The notes under the pieces were generated by a model. It searched no databases. It saw nothing but the letters and a program-made list of their open reading frames with translations, and was not told where the DNA came from. Below, piece after piece: positions 22,926-29,304 of a DNA stretch of 41,078 bases. Position 1 is the first letter of the stretch. Each line of letters begins with the position of its first letter. A program made the position numbers and the translations under genes. This stretch comes from Acidobacteriota bacterium (GTDB lineage Bacteria; Acidobacteriota; Terriglobia; Terriglobales; Acidobacteriaceae), in contig JAEYQK010000011.1 in the NCBI GenBank assembly GCA_023410055.1, forward strand, positions 1 to 41,078, read 5' to 3'.

Positions 22926-24683
22926 ATGGTGTCGCTACAGCCAAGACTGAATCTTAAGGTCACTCAGAAGCAAATTCTGACCCCCGGCCTCGTGCAGATG
23001 GTCAGTGTCCTCGCGCTGAATAAGCTCGAACTCAAGGACATGATCAACGCCGAGATGGTCGAAAATCCAGTCCTCGAGGAACTGGAAGATTCTGTCCCAT
23101 TGCTTGATGACGCCGCGCGCAACGAGGAAGAGCGCAACGTCGACCCGATCATCAGCGAACAGGCACCGACTGAAAAGGCTGATTCCTTCGAAGAAATTGA
23201 CTTCGGCTCCTTCTTCCGTGATTATCTCGATCCCGGTTTCCGCAGCCCCGATTACGAAGCTGTTGAAAGGCCTTCGTTCGAGAACTTCCTCTCCAAGCCC
23301 GGCACTTTGACCGATCATCTGGAATGGCAGTTGGGCGCCATGACTGTCCCGGAAGACGTTCTTGAAGCCGCCGAGCTTGTTATCGGCAATCTGAACGAAG
23401 ACGGCTACCTGATCGCGACAGAGGACGAATTGATGGCGGCCGCATTTGGCCAGCCGATCGAGCCTGAACCGCAGCCCGAGCCGGAACCTGAGCCTCAATC
23501 TGAACCAGCACCCACCGTCGAGGCTGATGGTGACCTCATCGGCGAGTCCATCCAGTCTGATGTTGCAGTCGAAGTGCCCGAGGGCATCCCCCTCGTGAAT
23601 ACCGACAGCGAAAGTGCAATGGCTGCGACCTCCGTAGCGATGGAGACTACTCCAGCACCAAGCCCTTCGAAGATGAGCCTGGTTCCTCCGCGAGAAGGTC
23701 CCAAACCTTTGTTCGACCGAGTTGCGCTGCGGCAAGCCATTGAACTGGTCCAGCAGATGGATCCAGTCGGTGTCGCCGCACGCGATCTTCGCGAATGTTT
23801 GCTGGCTCAGTTGCGGTATCACCAGCAGGTGCATGAACGCCAGAAAGCCCAGGGCAAAAACGGCAACGGAACCGAACATATCCTGGCAGACGCCATCGCG
23901 ATGGTCGGCAACCATCTGCATGAAGTGCAGATGAAGCAGTTCAGGGAAATCGGCAAGACACTCGGCCGCCCGATTGAAGCCATTCAGCAGGCATTCGATT
24001 ACATCCGTACGCTCGACCCGCGTCCGGGCCAGCGCTACAACAAGGTCGAAGCCAAGCTGATCGAGCCCGACGTCGCCATCATCAAGCAGGGCGACGAGTA
24101 TTTGGTCGTTCTCAACGACGACGATGTCCCGCAATTGCGGCTCAACCCGACCTACCGCAAGCTGCTCAACAAGGACCAATCCGAGCGCGACGTTCGCACC
24201 TATATAAAGGACAAGTACAAGTCGGCCATCCAGCTCATCAAGAACATTGAGCAGCGCAAGCAGACCATTCTGAAAGTCTGCTACGCCATCATTGGCCGTC
24301 AGCGCGAGTTTTTGGACTACGGAATTGACCGGCTTAAGCCGATGATGATTAAGGAAGTGGCTGAGGAGATCGGCGTGCATCCCTCGACCGTAAGCCGGGC
24401 CGTAGCGAACAAGTACGCCCACACGGCGCAGGGCGTTTTCGAACTGCGTTATTTCTTCAGTGAGAGCGTCAACGGGCCAGAGGGCGGCGGCACTTCTTTG
24501 CTGATTCTGAAGCGGCGCGTCAAAAAGCTCATTGAGGAAGAGGATCCCACCAAGCCGTATACGGACGAGCAGATCACCCGCATCCTACAGTCGCAGGGTA
24601 TCCAGGTCACTCGCCGCACGGTTGCGAAATATCGGGAGGACATGCACATCCCGAGCACCCACCAGAGGAGAGTGAAAAAATAG
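22926..24683 (+). CDS. rpoN: RNA polymerase sigma-54 factor RpoN
   Basis: Sigma-54 directs RNA polymerase to -24/-12 promoters activated by enhancer-binding proteins. The 585-residue protein has region I (LNLKVTQKQILTPGLVQMV, 8-26, the Gln/Leu-rich activator-interaction segment), an acidic region II, the core-binding domain, the helix-turn-helix (IKEVAEEIGVHPSTVSRAV, 475-493) and the RpoN box TRRTVAKYRE (562-571, one residue off the canonical ARRTVAKYRE). Unusually, about 85 residues rich in Pro/Glu (177-262, PEPEPEPQ) are inserted in the core-binding domain between NLNEDGYL and VQQMDPVGVAARDL. It follows lptB by 179 bases; GGGGAG lies upstream of the ATG. Confidence 0.97.
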   Translation: MVSLQPRLNLKVTQKQILTPGLVQMVSVLALNKLELKDMINAEMVENPVLEELEDSVPLLDDAARNEEERNVDPIISEQAPTEKADSFEEIDFGSFFRDYLDPGFRSPDYEAVERPSFENFLSKPGTLTDHLEWQLGAMTVPEDVLEAAELVIGNLNEDGYLIATEDELMAAAFGQPIEPEPQPEPEPEPQSEPAPTVEADGDLIGESIQSDVAVEVPEGIPLVNTDSESAMAATSVAMETTPAPSPSKMSLVPPREGPKPLFDRVALRQAIELVQQMDPVGVAARDLRECLLAQLRYHQQVHERQKAQGKNGNGTEHILADAIAMVGNHLHEVQMKQFREIGKTLGRPIEAIQQAFDYIRTLDPRPGQRYNKVEAKLIEPDVAIIKQGDEYLVVLNDDDVPQLRLNPTYRKLLNKDQSERDVRTYIKDKYKSAIQLIKNIEQRKQTILKVCYAIIGRQREFLDYGIDRLKPMMIKEVAEEIGVHPSTVSRAVANKYAHTAQGVFELRYFFSESVNGPEGGGTSLLILKRRVKKLIEEEDPTKPYTDEQITRILQSQGIQVTRRTVAKYREDMHIPSTHQRRVKK

Positions 24684-24761
24684 GTTTAGGGGCCTTGGGT
24701 CCTTGGGTCTTTAGGTTTGGGTTTGATTTTCCTAATGCCTAGCACCTAATACCTAAATCCA
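24684..24761. repeat. Short direct/inverted repeats between rpoN and hpf
   Basis: Left part: CCTTGGGT twice with GGTTTAGG and TTTAGGTTTGGG variants. Right part (24731-24761): CCTAATGCCTAGCACCTAATACC, roughly the reverse complement of the left. They start one base after the rpoN stop codon. No terminator is seen. Confidence 0.6.
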
Positions 24762-24844
24762 ATGCCCGTTGGATTCGTGGTGCACCCACCCCGCGATCCA
24801 TTTCAGCAGCACGAGGCGGACCGGGGTACAAGGAGGGTCGAACG

Positions 24845-25444
24845 ATGAACGTGGATTACACCGGTAGACAGTACGAAATCACTCCCGCAATCAAGAAACA
24901 GGTCGAATCAGGACTCAAGAAGCTGGCCAAAATTCTTGGCGACAACTTTGACACCAAGGTCATACTCGCGGTCGAAAAGCACCGCTGCAAGGCTGAACTG
25001 ACCCTGACCAGCCGCAATCGCCAGCCCATCGTTGCCTTGGTGGAGGCTGCCGACATGGTCGCGGCCATCGACGGTGCTCTTGATCGCATCGAGAAACAGG
25101 CGCTCAAGAACAAGGGCCGGTGGCGCAACCTGAAGCGTCAGCCCAAGAAGGTCAAGACCTTCGAGGAAGTTGGCGTCGAAGAGGTCGTGATGGCCGTGGG
25201 CGCCACAGCATCGACCGCCGTCCCGATCGCCGTGCACAATTTCCCCACAACCATCCACACCAAAGAGGCGCACGTAACGAAGTCGAAGGACTCCGTAGCC
25301 TTGCATCCGATGAACCTTGAAGAGGCCGTAAAGGAGTGCGAGTTCCGCGACCGCGAGGTCTTCGTCTTCCGCGATATGAGCGGCGACGTCAAAGTCCTGC
25401 ACCGCAAGAAGGACGGCAAGCTGGAGCTGATCGAAGTACCGTAG
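24845..25444 (+). CDS. hpf: Ribosome hibernation promoting factor, long form
   Basis: A 199-residue long-type HPF. The N-terminal domain (1 to about 105; NVDYTGRQYEITPAIKKQVESGLKKL, ending in ALDRIEKQALKNKGRWR) binds the small ribosomal subunit where mRNA and tRNA sit; the C-terminal domain (about 145-199; KSKDSVALHPMNLEEAVKECEFRDREVFVFRD) promotes dimerisation to 100S ribosomes. A consensus AAGGAGG precedes ATG 24845. Location after rpoN is the arrangement known from many bacteria, where hpf follows the sigma-54 gene. A strong terminator follows at 25485. It probably protects idle ribosomes in stationary phase. Confidence 0.95.
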   Translation: MNVDYTGRQYEITPAIKKQVESGLKKLAKILGDNFDTKVILAVEKHRCKAELTLTSRNRQPIVALVEAADMVAAIDGALDRIEKQALKNKGRWRNLKRQPKKVKTFEEVGVEEVVMAVGATASTAVPIAVHNFPTTIHTKEAHVTKSKDSVALHPMNLEEAVKECEFRDREVFVFRDMSGDVKVLHRKKDGKLELIEVP

Positions 25445-25484
25445 GAAATATCGGGAAATCGCGAAAGCGAAAACCGGAAAATAG

Positions 25485-25510
25485 AAAAGGCGCTCTCGCG
25501 GGCGCCTTTT
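25485..25510 (+). terminator. Terminator of hpf
   Basis: AAAAGGCGC (25485-25493) pairs with GCGCCTTTT (25502-25510) around an eight-base loop, then CTATTG. Perfect stem with its own T tract. Confidence 0.9.
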
Positions 25511-25618
25511 CTATTGTGCTGTACCGGATTTAACTCCCATCCTGAGCGGACCCGCCACGTTTAACCTCCAACCAAGTATCTGAAAGCAAAAGAGTTAACT
25601 TTTTCGCCACGTTTCAGT

Positions 25619-25704
25619 AACGCTGACGTAGCCCTGATAGCGTTGTGCCGCTTCGGAACATGACGGATAACGTCATCAGGCTGAGCGGAACTCCGCAGCA
25701 GCAC
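25619..25704 (+). promoter_or_regulatory. Possible structured RNA leader of the TPR gene
   Basis: Hairpin AACGCT/AGCGTT (25619-25624 with 25639-25644) is directly followed by a possible three-way junction: GTGCCGCT (25645-25652) with AGCAGCAC (25697-25704, one mismatch), TGACG/CGTCA (25661-25665 with 25671-25675), and GCGGA/TCCGC (25685-25689 with 25692-25696). The GGAGG of the TPR gene follows eight bases later. No known riboswitch class was recognised. Confidence 0.35.
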
Positions 25705-25722
25705 TTAGATCGGAGGTTAGTT

Positions 25723-26481
25723 ATGAAACGATTCACGATTGCAGCATTCGTACTGATGTTCGTATCGGTGATTGCTGTTGCGGGTGACACGCAATGGCAG
25801 TACGACAAAACCACGGTTTCCAAGATGTCGGCCGAGGACCTGGTAGGATCGGCTGATTCATTCAGGGCCGCAAAGAATTACACGGACGCGAACCGGCTGT
25901 TGCAGGAAGCGGTCCGCCGGCAACCGAAGGACGCTGTCATTGTTAACAAGCTCCGAATCAATGAGATTCAGCATAAGGACTACCAGGGCGCTGCTGGTCA
26001 CTTCAAGAAGGCGATCAAGCTGAACCCGCAGTTTGCTGATGCGCTGAACAACCTGGGCGCCGTCTACTTCCTGCAGAACAATCTGCGCGGCGCAGAGCGG
26101 TACTACAGAAAGGCGCTGGCGCTCGATGAGAGCCGGGCCACCTTCCACGTGAATCTGGCCGCCACCTGGGAGCGACAGAACAAGCTGAACCTCGCGTTGG
26201 CCGAGTATCAACGGGCATTGGAACTGAATCCCGACGCTCTTACCAGCAGCTCCTCCTACGGTGCTGTCGCCCAGTTGCTGACTCCGGAACAGCGCGCCAG
26301 TCGCTTCTTCATCCTGGCCAAGGTCTGCGCGATCCGAGGGGACATCGAGGGTTCGCTCGAATACCTGAGGAAAGCGAAGGAAGAGTCGTATCGTGACTTG
26401 CGCGGCGTCTACAAGCAGCAGGAGTTCGCCAAGCTGTGGTCCGATCCGCGGCTGGGTGAAATCATCCCTAACGGTAAATAA
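25723..26481 (+). CDS. Exported tetratricopeptide-repeat protein
   Basis: About 252 residues beginning MKRFTIAAFVLMFVSVIAVAGD, a clean Sec signal peptide with cleavage near VAG. The mature protein contains TPR units: AAKNYTDANRLLQEAVRRQPKDAVI, KDYQGAAGHFKKAIKLNPQFADALNNLGAVYFLQNNLRGAERYYRKALALDESRA and QNKLNLALAEYQRALELNPDAL, with the usual Trp/Leu-Gly-Tyr-Ala-Phe-Ala-Pro pattern. TPR proteins are protein-binding scaffolds; this one is periplasmic. The start at 25723 is fixed by GGAGG six bases before the ATG and by the signal peptide; the longer frame from 25645 would erase the leader hairpins. Partner unknown. Terminator at 26527. Confidence 0.9.
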   Translation: MKRFTIAAFVLMFVSVIAVAGDTQWQYDKTTVSKMSAEDLVGSADSFRAAKNYTDANRLLQEAVRRQPKDAVIVNKLRINEIQHKDYQGAAGHFKKAIKLNPQFADALNNLGAVYFLQNNLRGAERYYRKALALDESRATFHVNLAATWERQNKLNLALAEYQRALELNPDALTSSSSYGAVAQLLTPEQRASRFFILAKVCAIRGDIEGSLEYLRKAKEESYRDLRGVYKQQEFAKLWSDPRLGEIIPNGK

Positions 26482-26526
26482 CGCGTGGCTCGGTCCCCCC
26501 GAGAGTCGTAAATGAAAGCCGAGCCG

Positions 26527-26558
26527 AAAGGGCGCTCCTTGTGGGCGCCCTTTGTTGT
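26527..26558 (+). terminator. Terminator of the TPR gene
   Basis: AAAGGGCGC (26527-26535) pairs with GCGCCCTTT (26545-26553) and is followed by GTTGT. An outer hairpin (GGCTCGG near 26486 with CCGAGCC near 26518) precedes it. Confidence 0.85.
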
Positions 26559-26650
26559 GCTTCGCAGCTGCTGCGATTCGTAGCGCCGCGACCTCGCTGG
26601 CTGTCGGTCGGAACACTCGTTCCCTTGGGTGACGAGAGGTGGCTCGTGTC

Positions 26651-27058
26651 TCAATGGTGACAACCACAGAAGGCGGCACCGGGTTGGCCCGCCGAACCAC
26701 TCAGGTATCTCGTCACAGCTTCTTCGGCGGAACAGGCTCCGGCAAATACGAAGGGCTGTATACCGTTCTGCATAAGTGCCTGTGCGGCGCCCGCGCCCAT
26801 TCCTCCGCAGAGGACGACCTCGCAATCGCCAAGCAAGCCAAGGATACCGGCATGACTGTGGCCATCGTGGTTGTGGCCATGGCCCTGGTTCTGTTCTCCG
26901 TGATTACAGAGCCCCTGCGCGTGCGGCGTATGGTTGTTAGTCCTGAATTCGCGGCCCTTGATGTTGGTGCCGTCCACGTCGAACACGACGAATCCCTTGC
27001 TCCTTCCGAAATGCTGCGAAATAGAAACTTCGTCGATGGTTGCGACTGCGATCTTCAT
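26651..27058 (-). CDS. NifX/NifB-like dinitrogenase iron-molybdenum cofactor family protein
   Basis: A 135-residue protein of the family that includes NifX, the NifB C-terminus and MTH1175-like small proteins: MKIAVATIDEVSISQHFGRSKGF at the start (the SQHFGR motif is characteristic), then GDCEVVLCGGMGAGAAQAL (77-95). A His-rich stretch (43-69, HGHNHDGHSH) and C-terminal CGCHH add likely metal ligands. No nif structural gene is nearby, so nitrogen fixation is not implied; iron or other metal-cluster handling is more likely. GGAG precedes the ATG by five bases. It diverges from a PadR regulator over a 97-base spacer with an inverted repeat. Confidence 0.9.
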   Translation of the reverse strand: MKIAVATIDEVSISQHFGRSKGFVVFDVDGTNIKGREFRTNNHTPHAQGLCNHGEQNQGHGHNHDGHSHAGILGLLGDCEVVLCGGMGAGAAQALMQNGIQPFVFAGACSAEEAVTRYLSGSAGQPGAAFCGCHH

Positions 27059-27089
27059 GATTGCTCCAAGGGATCTGATTATTGCTTTA

Positions 27090-27106
27090 AGGTGTAATAT
27101 ACACCT
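27090..27106. promoter_or_regulatory. Operator-like inverted repeat between NifX-like and padR genes
   Basis: AGGTGTA (27090-27096), ATA, TACACCT (27100-27106): perfect arms in the spacer between divergent genes, 31 bases before the NifX-like start and 50 before padR. A likely binding site for the PadR regulator. Confidence 0.55.
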
Positions 27107-27155
27107 AGATGCTATATCCTACTAGTTCTAGATCAGTGCAATTTGGAGAGTGAAG

Positions 27156-27557
27156 ATGCCACGATCCTCTTGCCCGCGTCATGGACGCGGCCACCCTTGT
27201 ACCTGTGCCATGGGGAACGTTTACCGGTTCATCGAACCGGTGCTGTTGCTCATGTTGACAGAAAAGGGCCGATCCTACGGTTACGATCTTTCGGAAAGCC
27301 TCGCTGACTATGCGCTCACGGATGCGCAGATCGAACGCGCCGCACTCTATCGAACCCTGCGTACGCTTGAGCAGAACGGGTACGTAACGTCGAACTGGGA
27401 TATTGAGAACAGTGGCCCGGCGCGGCGTGTCTACTCAGTTACTAAGGCCGGACGCTCGCATCTACGGGAATGGACGGAGATCATGGAACGACTCAGTCAC
27501 TCGATGAAGTCATTTGTCACGAAGGCCAGGCTGACAGGCTTGGATAGGAAACAATGA
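27156..27557 (+). CDS. PadR family transcriptional regulator with Cys/His-rich N-terminus
   Basis: About 133 residues. The winged helix is clear: VLLLMLTEKGRSYGYDLSESL, ERAALYRTLRTLEQNGYVTSNWD and the wing GPARRVYSVTKAG, followed by a C-terminal helix for dimerisation. The N-terminus carries CPRHGRGHPCTC (Cys6, His9, His13, Cys15, Cys17), a potential metal or redox ligand set. ATG 27156 has GGAGAG five bases upstream; a GTG six bases earlier is possible. Together with the divergent NifX-like protein this suggests a metal- or redox-responsive switch (inference). The stop overlaps the thioesterase ATG by four bases. Confidence 0.9.
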   Translation: MPRSSCPRHGRGHPCTCAMGNVYRFIEPVLLLMLTEKGRSYGYDLSESLADYALTDAQIERAALYRTLRTLEQNGYVTSNWDIENSGPARRVYSVTKAGRSHLREWTEIMERLSHSMKSFVTKARLTGLDRKQ

Positions 27558-27997
27558 ATAGTCAGGGATTGGAAGCAAGAGCAACGATGGTCGGGGCACG
27601 CCGCTCGGCACGTTTGAATCCTGCCTGTTTTGCCTGTGGTGCACAGAACCTAGCAGGACTCCGGATCAAGTTCAGACACGAGGCCGGCCAGATCACGGCC
27701 CACTGGGCACCAACCGACGGGTGGGAGAGCTTTCAAGGCACGATCCACGGCGGAATCATCAGTACGGTGCTTGATGAGGCCATGTCCAAAGCAATCATTG
27801 CTCGCGGCTGGGAGGCAATGACCGCAGACCTTCGCGTGCGTTTCCGCGGACGAATCCGTCCCGGTGATCAGTTGACAGTCTACGGATGGGTCACCGAGAA
27901 ACAGAAGAGGCGCATCAAGGCCGAGGCCAGACTGGTCAGCAGTCACAGCGACGAGCGTGCGCATGCCTGGGCGACATTCCTGGTCCTTGTCCCCTGA
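27554..27997 (+). CDS. PaaI-type hotdog-fold thioesterase
   Basis: A 147-residue protein with the hotdog fold. NPACFACGAQNLAGLRIKF (22-40) is the Cys-containing N-terminal block seen in this subgroup, and GTIHGGIISTVLDEAMSKA (62-80) is the central helix with HGG and the likely catalytic Asp74/Glu75, followed by TADLRVRFRGRIRPGDQL. Members hydrolyse acyl-CoA thioesters in the cytoplasm; the substrate is not predictable. The four-base overlap with padR shows co-expression under that regulator's control. Confidence 0.9.
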   Translation: MNSQGLEARATMVGARRSARLNPACFACGAQNLAGLRIKFRHEAGQITAHWAPTDGWESFQGTIHGGIISTVLDEAMSKAIIARGWEAMTADLRVRFRGRIRPGDQLTVYGWVTEKQKRRIKAEARLVSSHSDERAHAWATFLVLVP

Positions 27998-28358
27998 AAC
28001 ATCGGTTTTCGAGGCGTAAATGAAGACTGCTTACCGCCTGCGCCATCATCGCGTTTGTTAAACCACCATCCAGTCAGTCATTCGTTGCAACCGCTGATAG
28101 CTAGCGTCTTTTCACCGCTACGACTGAGGATCCAAAGAACTTACGCGCAAGCTCCGGAATTCAAAGGACTTCGCGCGCCGCTCGGGAACGTGTTTCGCTC
28201 GTGTAGGGACGGGTCTTTGACCCGTCCGGACGGGGCACAGCCCCGTCGCTGCAACTTCCGATTTAAGTATGACAAATTCGAGGGGTGTTTCCCGACAGGT
28301 GGCGGAAGTTTATATCGCGCGTGGATTGAGAAAGAGGAGCTGAAGCATATTGACGAAC
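27998..28358. other. Intergenic region with hairpin repeats
   Basis: No gene is recognised. It holds the two adjacent palindromes at 28207-28247. Composition shifts toward AT from about 28250 onward. The plus-strand open frame 28055-28414 runs through the repeats and looks non-coding. Confidence 0.5.
28207..28247. repeat. Two adjacent palindromes
   Basis: GGACGGGTC-TTT-GACCCGTCC (arms 28207-28215 and 28219-28227) is followed at once by GACGGGGC-ACA-GCCCCGTC (28229-28236 and 28240-28247). Both are perfect and share GACGGG, as if one was derived from the other. Confidence 0.8.
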
Positions 28359-28472
28359 CTAAACCGTGGGTTTTTTCGCTGCTACCGGCTTGGACGCCCG
28401 ACTCTCGTACTTGATAAGCAAACGAATCGCGGCGTGGTATGTCGCCAAGTAGAAATGAAAAATCCATGAGTA
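28359..28472 (-). pseudogene. Severed C-terminal tail of the Abi-like gene
   Basis: Directly past the TGA at 28473-28475 the same frame stays open for 37 codons to TAG 28359-28361, reading YSWIFHFYLATYHAAIRL and a basic end. The aromatic YSWxFxFYLATYHAxIRL pattern is what follows Trp in proteins of this family as I recall them, so this is coding sequence cut off by a nonsense codon. Confidence 0.65.
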
Positions 28473-29222
28473 TCAGATGGTCTTGTCGTAGTTCGTTTTT
28501 TGGTTGGGGTTGTGGTGTCTTAACGCGAAGTTGTTTGCAATATCAAATATCGCCGATTCATCTTTTGCATCGAGTACGGCACTGAGCTTCTTTGTCTTCT
28601 TAAGCCACTCGAAGACGTCCGCTAGTTCTCTGATGGCCTCTTTCTTCTCGGAGAGCGCTAAATGGCGATTGCGCCACTTGGCAATTGCACTCCTTACCTT
28701 TTTGTCGACGTTGGCTTCGTCGTAAGGAATGATTTCTGCCACCAGGATATTCTGCAGGCCATGTTCGCCAATGGCCAGAATCGTTCCTTCCTTAGTCAAC
28801 TCAAACCCCGTTTTGTAGTCAGTCAAAAAAGAGTTTGCTGAACTGCGAAATTCGTCCTGGCCAGCCTCCTCGTCATACGACTCATAGTCATAGTAGTCGT
28901 CGCCTGATGGGCTGGTGACTACACTCCACGCGCCAGGCTTAGAAGCGTGATCGTATAAAAACTCAATCACGTCGAAAATGCAGTCTTCTGTGATCTGAAA
29001 ATCGGGCCACTTTGTTATTGGGAATGGCTGAAAACTCAGAACGATGGCCGCTTTGTGTTCGATGGAGTCAGGTACGTAGTTCTCGGTGATGCCGGCCTTT
29101 TGTCTGAAGTAATTGTTTTTTCTGAAGAAAAGATACAGGTTCCTCAGTTTCCAATAGAGTTCTTCGACACTCAGAGATCGATTACTCGTTCGCGAACTGT
29201 AATACCGGCGAGGTTTGGTCAT
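28473..29222 (-). CDS. Abortive-infection/HEPN-like protein ending at a premature TGA
   Basis: About 249 residues from ATG 29222 (MTKPRRYYSSRTSNRSL); a GTG at 29294 would add 24 residues but looks less family-like. Blocks LYWKLRNLYLFFRKNNYF, FDVIEFLYDHASKPG and an acidic Tyr-rich stretch DDYYDYESYDEEAG (about 125-138) precede a helical C-terminus: AIRELADVFEWLKKTKKLSAVL and ESAIFDIANNFALRHHNPNQKTNYDKTI. The last block with RHHNPNQKTNYDK resembles the C-terminal region of abortive-infection-like proteins, possibly HEPN-type, in which Arg and His are candidate catalytic residues. The frame stops at TGA where Trp is expected. It follows the AlbA_2 gene by 82 bases. Low-GC composition suggests transfer. 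Function: defence or toxin role, inferred. Confidence 0.78.
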   Translation of the reverse strand: MTKPRRYYSSRTSNRSLSVEELYWKLRNLYLFFRKNNYFRQKAGITENYVPDSIEHKAAIVLSFQPFPITKWPDFQITEDCIFDVIEFLYDHASKPGAWSVVTSPSGDDYYDYESYDEEAGQDEFRSSANSFLTDYKTGFELTKEGTILAIGEHGLQNILVAEIIPYDEANVDKKVRSAIAKWRNRHLALSEKKEAIRELADVFEWLKKTKKLSAVLDAKDESAIFDIANNFALRHHNPNQKTNYDKTI

Positions 29223-29304
29223 TAGGCTAAATTGTAAACATTCCCTCACTTGGGGGAGATATGAACACCGTGCCAGACCTGCGCAAGCAGTCACGGTTTG
29301 TTTG

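Noticed and set aside
22935..24422. Minus-strand 495-codon open frame opposite rpoN
   Set aside because: A shadow of the high-GC rpoN codons; rpoN has all its motifs and the antisense product resembles nothing.
26651..27058. NifX-like gene as a sign of nitrogen fixation
   Set aside because: The small NifX/NifB-like family is widespread in non-fixing bacteria and no nif structural or assembly gene is present.
28055..28414. Plus-strand 119-codon open frame
   Set aside because: It passes through the paired palindromes and overlaps the severed tail of the Abi-like gene on the other strand; no ribosome-binding site or domain.
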